In this document: positions 16,841 to 28,896 of the stretch, one piece after another
Layout of the letters: every line of letters begins with the position of its first letter
Numbering within the stretch: the stretch's first letter is position 1
NCBI GenBank assembly: GCA_046292765.1
Contig: JBKBQA010000004.1
Span: 248,001 to 312,000, forward strand
Source of the DNA: PGZG01 sp046292765
GTDB taxonomy: Bacteria; Pseudomonadota; Gammaproteobacteria; Pseudomonadales; Alcanivoracaceae
Length of the DNA stretch: 64,000 bases
Direction: 5' to 3'
The notes under the pieces: model-generated
Told to the model about the DNA's origin: nothing
The model's database searches: none
Seen by the model: the letters and a program-made list of their open reading frames with translations, nothing else
Made by a program: the position numbers and the translations under genes

Positions 16841-19212
16841 GCGTCTGCCAGTCCCTGTTCGTCAGTGGCGGCCTTGAGCGCGCCGGCGGCAACCTGCGCT
16901 TCCCGCTGCAACGCGTCCAGTTCGCGACTCAGGACATTGATGCGTTCGTCATCACCCTTGATCCGGGCTGCTTCCAGATCGCGGCCCTTTTCCCGTGCCG
17001 CCGCTTCGGTGCGCGCAGCTTCGATCTTCAGTGTTTTCAGATCACTGCCACTGGCGCGCAGATCGGCTTTGGCTTGATCCACCAGCATGCCCAGGGCGTC
17101 CCGCGCCTTGTCGGATTTCAGTTTGAAGCGTTGCACCTGTTGGCGCAGCTCATCGAGATTATCAGCGCCATCGCGTTCGGCCCGTTCAAGGGCAGCGCTG
17201 GCTTCCTTGAACTGCTTGTGAGAAATGTTGAAGGCAGTCTTCAGTGCCTTCATCTTTTGTGCCCGTTCGGCGCCGTGATCTTTGCTTTCGTCTTTGTCGA
17301 CAGCTGTCACGGTGTCGGTAACGGCGGGGGTAGTCGTGGCGGGCGCAGCCGGTCCGGCTTCTCGCACTGCCGCCTTGGCGGCATCCGCTTTGGCTTTCAG
17401 GCCATCCGCCTCGGCGCGCAAGGTGGCAACATCATCGCGCCCATCTGCTTCCGCTTCTTTTAACGCCTTGACGGCGGCCTTGTAGGCGGATGACGCTTCA
17501 AGGGAAGCAGCCTTCAGTGCCGCCACATCGACTTTTGGTGCAGCGGGCGCGGTGCCGGCATCACGTACTGCCGCTTTGGCGGCGTCCGCTTTCGCTTTTA
17601 ACTGCTCTGCCTGAGTGGCAAGTGCAGCAACGTCGTCGCTGCCACTGGTCTCTGCTTCTTTCAGTGCCTTGACGGCGGCCTTGTAGGCGGCAGAGGCTTC
17701 AAGCGATGCTGTTTTGAGGGCGGCCACGTCGACGCCCGGCGGGGTAGCGGCAGGTTTGCTGACTTCCAGTCGTGCCTTGCGACGTGCTTCCTTCTCAGCC
17801 TGTTCCCTCTCCAGTCGTGCCTGGCGGGCCTCGAAACGAAGGCGCGCCCGGTCGGCTTTCTGCTGCTCTGCGGCGGCCTTGCGTACTTCGCCTTTGGCAA
17901 AGCGGTAGTACTGCACTAGAGGGATATGGCTCGGGCAAACAAAGGCGCAAGCGCCGCACTCAATACAGTCCATCAGGTTGTAATGCTGAGCTTGTTCCAG
18001 ATCCTGATTCTTTGCATACCAGTAGAGCTGTTGTGGTAACAAATCCGCCGGGCAGACGTCGGCACAGCTGCCGCAGCGGATGCAGGGCTGCTCCGGTGCT
18101 GGCGCTGGCAGTTCGGCTTCAGTGGCGGCCAGCAGGCAGTTACTGGTCTTCACCACCGGGATCGCAGTGCTGTGCAGGGTAAAGCCCATCATCGGCCCTC
18201 CCATCACCAGTCGGCCAATGCGCTCTCGATCCGCGCCCGCACAATCGAGCAGTGTGCTCACCGGTGTACCGAGCAGTACATCGACATTGCCCGGCTCTCT
18301 GAGCGCCTTGCCGGTCAGGGTGGTAACGCGACTGATCAGCGGTTCTCCCACCACAATGGCGCGGTAGATGGCCCGCGCGGTGCCGATATTTTGGCAGACC
18401 ACGCCGACCTGGGCCGGGATGCCGCCGCTTGGCACTTCCTTGCCGGTGAGCATGTAGATCAATTGCTTCTCGCCACCGGAGGGATATTTGGTCGGCACCA
18501 CGGCGATCTCGATACCGGTGCCGGTGGCGGCGCGGCGCATGGCTTGGATGGCTTCCGGTTTGTTGTCCTCGATGCCGACGATGACTTCCTTCGGGTTGAG
18601 GATGTGGCGGATGATTTCGATGCCACCAATAATTTCGGCTGCGCGCTCGCGCATCAGCATGTCATCTGCAGTGATGTAGGGCTCACATTCCACCGCGTTG
18701 ATTACCAGCTGCTCGATCGGATGCTCCGGGCGCGGGCTCAGTTTTACCGCAGTCGGAAAGCCGGCGCCGCCCATGCCAGCGATCCCTGCCTCGCGTAATC
18801 GCGCTACCAGTGCGGTGGGAGGGCAGCAGGTGCGCCAGTCCGGCAACGGATGCAGCTCGCACCACTCTTCCTTGCCATCCGGTTCAAGCACAATGCAAGG
18901 CGCATCAAGGCCAGAGGGATGCTGGATCGGACGGGCGCCGATGGCGACCACCACTGCGGAGGTAGGCGCATGAACCGGTACGCTGACGGCGCCCTGAGCT
19001 TCGGCAATCTTCTGGCCCTTGAGAACACGCTGGCCGATCTCCACCACTGCCTTGGCCGGCGCGCCAAGGTGCATGTTGAGTGGCAGAATCAGTTGCGGCG
19101 GTAGCGGTGCCGGGCGAATGGGCCGCTGGTTGGACAGGCTTTTGTGCTGCGGCGGATGAATGCCACCGTGGAAATCGAATAGCACGCGCGGCTTGCCGAT
19201 GGAGGCTGTCAC
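16837..19212 (-). CDS. rsxC: Electron transport complex subunit RsxC/RnfC with repeat-rich C-terminus
   Basis: This 791-residue subunit has the NADH/FMN-binding core and SLBB region, then two [4Fe-4S] motifs near residues 375-425 (CIRCGSCADVCP and CIECGACAFVCP). The last 300 residues are an Ala/Lys/Glu-rich coiled-coil tail with two near-identical units of about 64 residues, each beginning VDVAALK and ending AKADAAKAAVR. Gammaproteobacterial RsxC tails vary in length, so the repeats are probably structural. Confidence 0.95.
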   Translation of the reverse strand: MTASIGKPRVLFDFHGGIHPPQHKSLSNQRPIRPAPLPPQLILPLNMHLGAPAKAVVEIGQRVLKGQKIAEAQGAVSVPVHAPTSAVVVAIGARPIQHPSGLDAPCIVLEPDGKEEWCELHPLPDWRTCCPPTALVARLREAGIAGMGGAGFPTAVKLSPRPEHPIEQLVINAVECEPYITADDMLMRERAAEIIGGIEIIRHILNPKEVIVGIEDNKPEAIQAMRRAATGTGIEIAVVPTKYPSGGEKQLIYMLTGKEVPSGGIPAQVGVVCQNIGTARAIYRAIVVGEPLISRVTTLTGKALREPGNVDVLLGTPVSTLLDCAGADRERIGRLVMGGPMMGFTLHSTAIPVVKTSNCLLAATEAELPAPAPEQPCIRCGSCADVCPADLLPQQLYWYAKNQDLEQAQHYNLMDCIECGACAFVCPSHIPLVQYYRFAKGEVRKAAAEQQKADRARLRFEARQARLEREQAEKEARRKARLEVSKPAATPPGVDVAALKTASLEASAAYKAAVKALKEAETSGSDDVAALATQAEQLKAKADAAKAAVRDAGTAPAAPKVDVAALKAASLEASSAYKAAVKALKEAEADGRDDVATLRAEADGLKAKADAAKAAVREAGPAAPATTTPAVTDTVTAVDKDESKDHGAERAQKMKALKTAFNISHKQFKEASAALERAERDGADNLDELRQQVQRFKLKSDKARDALGMLVDQAKADLRASGSDLKTLKIEAARTEAAAREKGRDLEAARIKGDDERINVLSRELDALQREAQVAAGALKAATDEQGLADA
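17290..17740 (-). repeat. In-gene tandem repeats in the RsxC tail
   Basis: Two adjacent coding repeats of roughly 190-200 bp encode VDVAALK(T/A)ASLEAS(A/S)AYK units; the protein and DNA copies are very similar. Such repeats can change copy number by slippage or recombination. Limits are approximate. Confidence 0.7.
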
Positions 19213-19790
19213 AGGTTCACCAGCGGGATCAGATTGTCAGGACGATTGCCGACACCGGGCGGACGCTGCCAGCTCCAGGTGTTCAGGGTCGGCGCCAGCT
19301 CCACCATGTCGATGCAATCCACCGGGCAAGGTTCGACACACAAATCGCAGCCGGTGCATTCATCCGCAATCACGGTGTGCATCAGTTTGGCGGCACCGAC
19401 GATGGCATCCACAGGACAAGCCTGAATGCATTTGGTGCAACCGATGCACTCGTCTTCGCGAATCACTGCCACTCGTTTGACGTCGACGGCGCTGCCTTCC
19501 TCCGCATCAAGGGGCAGGACTTCGCGGCCGAGCAATTCAGACAGCGCCACCACGGTGACTTCACCGCCGGGCGGGCAGCGGTTGTGATCTTCGCCGCCGG
19601 CAATGGCTTCGGCATAGGGGCGGCAGCCGGGGTGACCACACTGGCCGCACTGGGTCTGCGGCAGCAGGGCATCAATCTGGTCGACGATGGGATCGCCCTC
19701 GACGCGGAATTTCTCCGAGGCAAAGCCGAGCAGAGCGCCAAATACGGCGGCCAGCGCGAGCAGGGCAACGATGGCGAGTAAAATTGTCAT
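19209..19790 (-). CDS. rsxB: Electron transport complex subunit RsxB/RnfB
   Basis: This 193-residue iron-sulfur subunit has an N-terminal membrane anchor (residues 1-25), a four-cysteine cluster motif (CGQCGHPGC with a later Cys) and two ferredoxin-type motifs (CIGCTKCIQACP and CTGCDLCVEPCP). It overlaps rsxC by 4 nt and follows rsxA by 13 nt. Confidence 0.96.
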   Translation of the reverse strand: MTILLAIVALLALAAVFGALLGFASEKFRVEGDPIVDQIDALLPQTQCGQCGHPGCRPYAEAIAGGEDHNRCPPGGEVTVVALSELLGREVLPLDAEEGSAVDVKRVAVIREDECIGCTKCIQACPVDAIVGAAKLMHTVIADECTGCDLCVEPCPVDCIDMVELAPTLNTWSWQRPPGVGNRPDNLIPLVNL

Positions 19791-19803
19791 TACAGAATCG
19801 CCG

Positions 19804-20388
19804 TCACAGTTTAATCAATCCCGAGAAGCCCATGAACGCCAGTGACATCAGGCCGGCAGTGATGAGACCAATGCTCGGGCCGCGAAACGCCACGGGCACA
19901 TCGGCAACGGCAATGCGCTCACGCATGGCCGCAAACAGCACCAGCACCAGCGAGAAACCCAGCGCCGCACCAAAACCGTAGGTGAGGGAAGACATAAAGG
20001 TGGCATCTTCCTTGCGCACATTCAGCAGCGCCACACCAAGCACGGCACAGTTTGAGGTGATCAGTGGCAAGAACACGCCAAGCACCCGATACAACAGCGG
20101 ACTCGCCTTGCGGACAAACATTTCCGTGAACTGCACCGCCACCGCAATCACCAGAATGAAGGAAATGGTGCGCAAGTATTCGAGCTGCAGCGGCACCAGA
20201 ATCCAGCTCCAGGTGAGATAGGCGAGTACCGAGGAGAGTGTCAGCACGAAGGTGGTGGCCAGCGACATGCCCATGGCGGTCTCGACCTTATTCGAGACAC
20301 CCATAAACGGGCACAGGCCCAGAAACTGGACCAGCACAAAGTTATTCACCAGCACGGCGCTGATCAGGATCAGAACGGTCTCGGTCAT
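19804..20388 (-). CDS. rsxA: Electron transport complex subunit RsxA/RnfA
   Basis: This 194-residue inner-membrane subunit has six hydrophobic helices and the family motifs NNFVLVQFLGLCPFMGVS and PLITSNCAVLGVALLN, which bind the membrane-embedded [2Fe-2S] cluster shared with RsxE. It is the first gene of the rsxABCDGE-nth operon. The leader upstream is GC-rich with a TATTGT-like stretch near 20410-20420 that may be the -10 region. Confidence 0.96.
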   Translation of the reverse strand: MTETVLILISAVLVNNFVLVQFLGLCPFMGVSNKVETAMGMSLATTFVLTLSSVLAYLTWSWILVPLQLEYLRTISFILVIAVAVQFTEMFVRKASPLLYRVLGVFLPLITSNCAVLGVALLNVRKEDATFMSSLTYGFGAALGFSLVLVLFAAMRERIAVADVPVAFRGPSIGLITAGLMSLAFMGFSGLIKL

Positions 20389-20571
20389 GGTCGTGTGACC
20401 AACCCCTATACAATACGTTTACCCGAAGCGAAGGCGCATAGTATGGGCCACCGGCCGGAGCGCCTCAAGAATGATTCCGAATAAGCTCAAGTCATTGATC
20501 GGCCGGCATTACATCGACAGATTCTAGGGGCATGTCCGGGTCGCCGTCGGGACTGCGCATCGGTGCTACTG

Positions 20572-20600
20572 TTGACACATGGGTACAACAGTCGGCTGAT
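20572..20600 (+). promoter_or_regulatory. Possible sigma-70 promoter of the yqjDEK-like operon
   Basis: A perfect -35 hexamer TTGACA (20572-20577) lies 80 nt before the first gene. The -10 at 17-nt spacing is poor (GCTGAT), so the call rests on the -35 and the position. Confidence 0.35.
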
Positions 20601-20656
20601 TGAAGCTTGACCGCCGTCGTGCTTCTATGGAATTCACTATGACAGGAGTCCTTATC

Positions 20657-20953
20657 ATGAACGATGAAACCAGCAATTTCGTGTCAACCAGTAGCGCGCC
20701 AACCAATAGCTCGCCAACTAAGGGCGCACCGACCACCGGCCGCGTCGCCCACAGTCTTCACGACGCGGTGGATGCCGCCGCAGCCAAAGCCAGCGGTGCG
20801 GAAGAGCATCTGCGCGAGCAGGCAGGAAAGGCCCGCACCCGCGCCGGCGAGGTGGCGGGGACCGTTGCCAGCTATGCCCGAGACAATCCGTTGGCGGCAA
20901 TGGGTATCGCCTTCGCCGCCGGAGTGGTAGTCGCTTCCCTGGCCCGGCGTTAA
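20657..20953 (+). CDS. DUF883 family (YqjD/ElaB-like) membrane protein
   Basis: This 98-residue protein has a disordered Ser/Thr-rich N-terminus, an amphipathic Ala-rich helix (HSLHDAVDAAAAKASGAEEHLREQ) and a C-terminal membrane helix followed by LARR. E. coli YqjD and ElaB of this type are ribosome-associated inner-membrane proteins of stationary phase. The start follows AGGAG 8-9 nt upstream. It is first in a three-gene set matching E. coli yqjD-yqjE-yqjK. Confidence 0.82.
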   Translation: MNDETSNFVSTSSAPTNSSPTKGAPTTGRVAHSLHDAVDAAAAKASGAEEHLREQAGKARTRAGEVAGTVASYARDNPLAAMGIAFAAGVVVASLARR

Positions 20954-20955
20954 GC

Positions 20956-21465
20956 GTGACGGACGAGACTTCAGCACCGGAAAACACAGAGTCCGGAGAC
21001 GTCGCTCGTACCGAAGCGAACCCCGTCAATGAAAGGAGTCCCGGAGCGGATTCGACCGGTCCGGAGCAACAGCGCCGACAGGATGATGCCGCCCAGATGC
21101 TGGTGCGTGACCTGTCCCGGATAAGCGCCGGCTTTGCCGACCTGTTCCGCGACAGTGTTGCCCTGCTCAAGGCCGAGTCGCGCCTGTTCGCGTCGACGCT
21201 GCTGCTGATTCTGGTGCTGGCGGTGGTGACCGGCTTTCTGCTCGCTGGTGCCACGCTGCTGCTGGTGGCGACGCCGGTGGTGCTGCTGATCGAGCTGGGT
21301 TGGGTTGGGCCGACGGCAGCGTTGGTGGCGGTGCTGGTGATGCTGGTGCTGGTTGCCGTCCTGTTAATGCGGCTGATTGCACGGCTTGGCCGTGAACTGG
21401 TGTTCCGGCGTAGCCGGGCCGCACTTGGACGCTGGTCCGGACGTGATCAGGATGGAGCTGCTTGA
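20956..21465 (+). CDS. YqjE-like phage-holin superfamily membrane protein
   Basis: This 169-residue protein has an acidic N-terminal 50 residues, a helical segment, then two adjacent hydrophobic helices (about residues 75-100 and 105-135) with an Arg-rich end. The pattern matches the YqjE/putative actinobacterial holin-X family, which is not known to lyse cells. The GTG start is 2 nt after the previous stop. Confidence 0.8.
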   Translation: MTDETSAPENTESGDVARTEANPVNERSPGADSTGPEQQRRQDDAAQMLVRDLSRISAGFADLFRDSVALLKAESRLFASTLLLILVLAVVTGFLLAGATLLLVATPVVLLIELGWVGPTAALVAVLVMLVLVAVLLMRLIARLGRELVFRRSRAALGRWSGRDQDGAA

Positions 21466-21731
21466 TGATTTTTCACCACCGTCGTCATCGTCAGGCGGCT
21501 GATGCGGCAGAAGCGAAGCTGCTGGAGAATCGTGATGCCCTGCTGATGCAGGTGGCCGCACAGGAAGCACGCTGGCGCCAGCGCACTCCCTGGCTGCTGC
21601 CGCTGGCCTTTGTAGCCGGTTTTCTGCTCAAGCGCGCCCGTCCCGGTCGAAAGCTGTTTCGTCTCGGCCGCAGTCTGGTGCTAGTCGGCGACTGGCTCAA
21701 TCACCGCGGCATCTATCGGCGAACACCCTGA
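21465..21731 (+). CDS. YqjK-like small membrane protein
   Basis: This protein of 88 residues has a charged N-terminal half (RRHRQAADAAEAKLLENRDAL), one hydrophobic segment (PWLLPLAFVAGFLL) and a basic C-terminus. Its ATG overlaps the previous stop by 1 nt (TGATG) with GGAG 7 nt upstream. Position third after YqjD- and YqjE-like genes supports the assignment; sequence alone is weak. Confidence 0.7.
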   Translation: MIFHHRRHRQAADAAEAKLLENRDALLMQVAAQEARWRQRTPWLLPLAFVAGFLLKRARPGRKLFRLGRSLVLVGDWLNHRGIYRRTP

Positions 21732-21747
21732 CGCGTGGTCAGGGTTC
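21723..21747. terminator. Hairpin between convergent yqjK-like gene and uup
   Basis: An 8-bp stem (ACCCTGAC / GTCAGGGT) with a 5-nt loop spans the stops of two convergent genes. No T-tract follows, so it may be only a weak two-way terminator. Confidence 0.45.
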
Positions 21748-23619
21748 CAGTTCGGACCAGCGCTGGAAGGCCTGTTCCAGTGCCTGCTCTTTTTCCGCCA
21801 GTGTCGCCGTGGTGGCGGTAACACTGGCCGGCTCCCGGCGAAAAAACTCCGGGTCGCTGAGGGTCTGCTGAAGCGCGGCGATGGCAGTTTCCAGTGCTTC
21901 GATACGCGCTGGCAACTCTTTCAGCTCCTGCTGCTCCTTGTAGCTGAGCTTCTTCTTCGCCGGTGTTGATGCCGGCGAGGCCGGAGCCATTTTCGCTGCG
22001 GTTTTTTTCTCGCTCTGTTTTGACACAGGCTGGGCACGCTGTCGCAACCAGTCCTGATAGCCGCCAACGTACTCATTGACGTTGCCGTGCTCGAACACCA
22101 GCGTGGAGGTCACCACATTGTCGAGAAACTCCCGGTCATGGCTCACCAGCAAGAGGGTGCCCTGATACTGCATCAGTTGCTCCTCAAGCAGATCGAGAGT
22201 GTCGGCGTCGAGATCGTTGGTCGGTTCGTCCAGCACCAGCAAGTTGAAGGGGCGGGTGAACAGGCGCGCTAACAGCAAGCGGTTGCGTTCGCCACCGGAC
22301 AGCGCCTTCACCGGCTGTCGGCAACGGGCTGGTTCAAACAGGAAATCCTGCAGGTATCCAACGATGTGTTTTGATTGCCCGTTTACTTCAATGAAGTCGC
22401 TGCCCTCGACCACGTTCTCGATGATCGACTTGTTTTCATCGAGGGTTTCCCTGAGCTGATCAAACCACGCAATTTGCAGGTTGGTACCGAGTTTCACCTT
22501 GCCCTGCTGGGGCTCCATGCGGCCGAGCAGGAGCTTCAGCAAAGTGGACTTGCCACAGCCGTTGGGGCCAATCAGGCCAATGCGGTCACCGCGCTGGATG
22601 GTAACGGCGAAATCGTGGAACAGGGTCTGGCCGGCGAAGGTGGCACCAAGACCCTCGGCCTCGATAACCAGCTTGCCGGAGCGATCACCCTGTTGCACCG
22701 TCATGTTGGCCTGGCCGGTGCGCTCGCGCCGCGCCGCCCGCTCCTGACGCATGGCTTTCAATGCCCGCACCCGACCTTCGTTGCGGGTACGGCGTGCCTT
22801 GATACCCTGACGGATCCAGCGTTCTTCCTGCGACAGCTTCTTGTCGAAGTCCGCATTGGCCTTTTCTTCGGCGTCGAGTTGCGCCTGCTTGCCTTCCAGA
22901 TACTTGTCGTAACTGCCCGGCCAGCTGGTCAGACGGCCGCGATCCAGTTCGATAATGCGTGTGGCCAGAGCGCGCAGGAATGCCCGGTCGTGGGTGATGA
23001 ACAGCAGGGTGCCATTCCAGCCCCTTAGAAACTCTTCCAGCCAGCGGATCGATTCGATATCGAGATGGTTGGTGGGCTCGTCAAGCAACAGAATGTCGGG
23101 TTCCTGCACCAGCGACTGAGCCAGCAGGACACGCCGCTTCATGCCCCCGGACAGTCCTGCGAAGTCCGTCTGTCCATCCAGTGCCAGTCGCGTCAGCACT
23201 GTGTCGACCCGTTGCGACAGGGTCCAGCCATCGCGGCTATCCAGTTCGTGCTGCAATACTTCGAAGCGTTTCATCTCGGCGTCCGAGGCGTCGGCCAACT
23301 GCAATGACAGCGCCGCATGTTCCGCCAGCACCGCCCCCAGATCACCGAGACCGCGGGCCACCACATCGAACACCGAGCCTTCGGTGTCCGGCGGCACTTC
23401 CTGAACCAGCCGGGCAATGGTCAGCCCAGGTTGCTTCTCCAGATCGCCGTCATCGGCCTGGATTTCGCCGGCAATGAGCTTCATCAGGGTTGATTTGCCG
23501 GCGCCGTTACGGCCCACCAGACAGAGGCGTTCGCCGGGTTCGATGGACAGGTTGACGCCATCCAGCAACGGCGCGGCGCCGTAACTCAGCTGGATGTTAC
23601 GCAGGGTCAGCAAGGGCAT
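21739..23619 (-). CDS. uup: ABC-F ATPase Uup
   Basis: This cytoplasmic 626-residue protein carries two ABC ATPase domains: Walker A GRNGAGKS (37-44) and GPNGCGKS (about 345), signatures LSGGMKRR and LSGGERNR, and Walker B ILLLDEPTNHLD and LLVLDEPTNDLD. The charged linker and C-terminal coiled coil are typical of Uup, which acts on ribosomes and branched DNA intermediates. I chose MPLLTLRN as start; the longer frame extends into the divergent dbpA leader. Length is close to E. coli Uup (635). Confidence 0.93.
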   Translation of the reverse strand: MPLLTLRNIQLSYGAAPLLDGVNLSIEPGERLCLVGRNGAGKSTLMKLIAGEIQADDGDLEKQPGLTIARLVQEVPPDTEGSVFDVVARGLGDLGAVLAEHAALSLQLADASDAEMKRFEVLQHELDSRDGWTLSQRVDTVLTRLALDGQTDFAGLSGGMKRRVLLAQSLVQEPDILLLDEPTNHLDIESIRWLEEFLRGWNGTLLFITHDRAFLRALATRIIELDRGRLTSWPGSYDKYLEGKQAQLDAEEKANADFDKKLSQEERWIRQGIKARRTRNEGRVRALKAMRQERAARRERTGQANMTVQQGDRSGKLVIEAEGLGATFAGQTLFHDFAVTIQRGDRIGLIGPNGCGKSTLLKLLLGRMEPQQGKVKLGTNLQIAWFDQLRETLDENKSIIENVVEGSDFIEVNGQSKHIVGYLQDFLFEPARCRQPVKALSGGERNRLLLARLFTRPFNLLVLDEPTNDLDADTLDLLEEQLMQYQGTLLLVSHDREFLDNVVTSTLVFEHGNVNEYVGGYQDWLRQRAQPVSKQSEKKTAAKMAPASPASTPAKKKLSYKEQQELKELPARIEALETAIAALQQTLSDPEFFRREPASVTATTATLAEKEQALEQAFQRWSELEP

Positions 23620-23759
23620 GGTGCTCGGGTTCCGTTGGCTCGGGCGCGCAGTGTACCACTGTGCGGTCGCCGCAGATCGGTTGTGAAAGGTTTTGCCATC
23701 GGCGAATCGGTCGCCGTCACCTGTTACACTGCGCACTAATCCATCAACAGGCCTGCTCT

Positions 23760-25136
<1,377 letters not shown>

Positions 25137-25147
25137 GGAGGTTGTCC

Positions 25148-25522
25148 ATGTCTGTCAGAAAGGAGTTTTCGCCACTGGAGGTCGAGGCCTTTCCCAAGCA
25201 GTGCCGTAACTGTGGCAAGGTCTACGCTGATGAGCGGCAATTCCTTGCCGAAACAACTGCAGCCACCCAAGCCGCTTCGGGTATCCGCCCTGTGCATCAT
25301 GATAACAGCGACAGCAATGTCTACCTCGAAGTGTTCCGTAATTGTGTTTGCGGTTCCACCCTGATGGAGCTGTTTCATAGCCGCCGCGATCTCAGCGAAC
25401 AGGGCCTGACCCGCCGTCAGCTTTTTGACAGCATGCTGGCGATTCTTCGCGAGGCGGGCCACGATCGTCAGGTAGCCCGCGCCATTCTTCTGCAGCAGTT
25501 GCCTGCCTTCAAGGACAGCTGA
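25148..25522 (+). CDS. Small Cys-containing protein of unknown function
   Basis: I do not recognise this 124-residue protein. It has CRNC near residue 20 and CVCGS near residue 65, a spacing that could bind zinc, and a helical C-terminal half. It starts 11 nt after dbpA with a perfect GGAGG 6 nt upstream, so it is probably co-transcribed with dbpA. Confidence 0.75.
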   Translation: MSVRKEFSPLEVEAFPKQCRNCGKVYADERQFLAETTAATQAASGIRPVHHDNSDSNVYLEVFRNCVCGSTLMELFHSRRDLSEQGLTRRQLFDSMLAILREAGHDRQVARAILLQQLPAFKDS

Positions 25523-25545
25523 TCGTTCTTCGTCACGGAGTTGTT

Positions 25546-26463
25546 ATGTCTGATTTCATTTTGCACAACTATGCCATGTCGCCGTTCGCGGAAAAGATTC
25601 GCCTGATGCTCGGCTACACTGGCATCGATTGGTTGTCAGTGGCGGTGCGGGAGATGCCACCGCGGCGCCCACTCGAGCCGCTGGCCGGTAAATACCGCAA
25701 GATCCCGGTGGCCCAGATCGGCGCCGACGTATTTTGTGATACCCGCGCGATCACCAGCGAAATCGCCCGCCTCAGCGGCAAGCCGGAGCTGGCGCTGGAG
25801 AATTGCAGTGAGGAGATTCAGGCATTTGTCCGGCACACTGATCTCGAGGTGTTTCTTGCCTGCATCCTGTCCGCGCCCGGAGGCACCCTGCTGGGTAAAT
25901 TATGGAAAGGATCGTCGCTGCTGAATGTTGGCCGCTTTCTGCTCGATCGCATCAATATGGGGCGCACGGCGACAGTAAAGGCCATGGGGCCCAAACAGGC
26001 AAAGCAGATTGTCCGCTCCCATCTTGAGAGGCTGGATACGATGCTGGCGGTAACGCCTTTTTTGTTTGGTGGCACACCGACCATCGCTGACTTCAGCGCT
26101 TATCACAGCCTGTGGTTTATTCGTGACATGGGTGAATCGAAGTACGTCGATCGTTTTACCAATGTCAGTGACTGGATGGATCGCATGGCGGCATACGGGC
26201 ATGGTCGCGTCACCGAAGTCAGTGCCGAGCATGCGCTTGATGTGGCGCTGTCTGCCGAGCCAAGAGCCTTGCCGGAGCCTGTCGATCCCACCGCCAGTGG
26301 CCAGATGGTGAAGATATCCCCGGACGACTACGGCCAGATCCCGGTGACGGGTCGGTTGCTGGCTGGCACCGACCATAGCTGGATCATTGGCCGTGATCAT
26401 CCGCGCGTTGGCAAGGTGAATGTGTACTTCCCGAAACAGGGCTTCGTGATCAGTCCGTGCTGA
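25546..26463 (+). CDS. Glutathione S-transferase family protein
   Basis: This 305-residue protein has an N-terminal thioredoxin-like GST domain (FILHNYAMSPFAEKIRLML, then KYRKIPVAQIGADVFCDT for the cis-Pro) and an all-helical C-terminal domain (TPFLFGGTPTIADFSAY). It has about 80 extra residues after the GST fold (GQIPVTGRLLAGTDHSWII), unusual for the family and of unknown role. CACGGAG lies just upstream of its ATG. Confidence 0.85.
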   Translation: MSDFILHNYAMSPFAEKIRLMLGYTGIDWLSVAVREMPPRRPLEPLAGKYRKIPVAQIGADVFCDTRAITSEIARLSGKPELALENCSEEIQAFVRHTDLEVFLACILSAPGGTLLGKLWKGSSLLNVGRFLLDRINMGRTATVKAMGPKQAKQIVRSHLERLDTMLAVTPFLFGGTPTIADFSAYHSLWFIRDMGESKYVDRFTNVSDWMDRMAAYGHGRVTEVSAEHALDVALSAEPRALPEPVDPTASGQMVKISPDDYGQIPVTGRLLAGTDHSWIIGRDHPRVGKVNVYFPKQGFVISPC

Positions 26464-26484
26464 TCCCCACGGCAAGGTTGGTTC

Positions 26485-28119
<1,635 letters not shown>

Positions 28120-28123
28120 GGAT

Positions 28124-28759
28124 TTACTCCGCAGGTTGGGCCAGGTGCTTGAGCGCCGTGGCCAGCATATGGGTGAAGGTTTTACCGAGCTCGGCACTGG
28201 CTGGAAGTTGCTTGTCGTTAAGCAGGCCGTCGTTGCTGAGCGTGGACAGGCCATGCACCAGCGACCAGGCCAGCGTACTGAGTAGCGGGACTGGCACGGC
28301 GGGCAGATCGCCGCTGGCCACAGCATCCGCGACCGCCTGCTCAAGCATGCCGTAACTGTGTGCAGCGGCTTTCGAAAGGGACGGGTAGGCCGCGCGCTCG
28401 ACCATGCGCTTGCCAAACATCAGCCGGTAATGGGCCGGGTGGGCGACGGCGTAATTGACATAGCCCTCGCCGAGAATCACCAGTCGGCGAAGGGTGTCGG
28501 CTTTTGGCTCCTGCGCCAGCCCCGCACTCATTTCCGCGCTCAGGCCTTCGAAGCCCTCGGTGGCAATGGCGGCGAGCAGATCATCCTTGTTGGCAAAGTG
28601 GCGATACACCGCCGTGGCGGACACGCCTACCGTGCGGGCCAGGCCACGCAAGCTGAGCGCCGCCGGACCTTCCTGCTCCAGGGCGGCCAGAGCGGTGACG
28701 ATCAGGGCGCTGCGCAGGTTGCCGTGGTGGTAACTGTCGATTTCCGGGGCGGCGGACAT
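28124..28759 (-). CDS. TetR/AcrR family transcriptional regulator
   Basis: This 211-residue repressor has an N-terminal HTH (ALSLRGLARTVGVSATAVYRHFANKDDLLAAI, residues 35-65) and a WHG-like ligand domain with HPAHYRLMFG. It precedes the flavoprotein gene in the same operon and faces rsuA. Two related palindromes lie in the divergent gap, so it probably represses itself and the flavoprotein. Confidence 0.92.
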   Translation of the reverse strand: MSAAPEIDSYHHGNLRSALIVTALAALEQEGPAALSLRGLARTVGVSATAVYRHFANKDDLLAAIATEGFEGLSAEMSAGLAQEPKADTLRRLVILGEGYVNYAVAHPAHYRLMFGKRMVERAAYPSLSKAAAHSYGMLEQAVADAVASGDLPAVPVPLLSTLAWSLVHGLSTLSNDGLLNDKQLPASAELGKTFTHMLATALKHLAQPAE

Positions 28760-28772
28760 GGCTGGCTCGCAA

Positions 28773-28789
28773 TGTTAACGATGTAAACA
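28773..28789. promoter_or_regulatory. TetR operator-like palindrome 1
   Basis: TGTTAACGATGTAAACA has 7-bp arms (TGTTAAC / GTAAACA, 6 of 7 matching) around a 3-bp centre, 14 bp upstream of the tetR start. Confidence 0.6.
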
Positions 28790-28812
28790 CTGCCCGCAAA
28801 TCTAGCCACCTA

Positions 28813-28829
28813 AGTTAACGGTGTCAACA
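28813..28829. promoter_or_regulatory. TetR operator-like palindrome 2
   Basis: AGTTAACGGTGTCAACA is a second version of the same site, centre-to-centre distance 40 bp (about four helical turns). Shared core: GTTAACGRTGTMAACA. Confidence 0.55.
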
Positions 28830-28896
28830 TGTCTTGACCTCGCCGCACCCTGAATACCATGCTGCGGCGCCTAGCCTGCTCTGCCCGGATATCGTC

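Noticed and set aside
28120..28416. Long N-terminal extension of the phytoene-desaturase-like protein
   Set aside because: The extra 99 codons overlap tetR in another frame on the same strand and have no family similarity; the ATG at 28119 gives a normal start.
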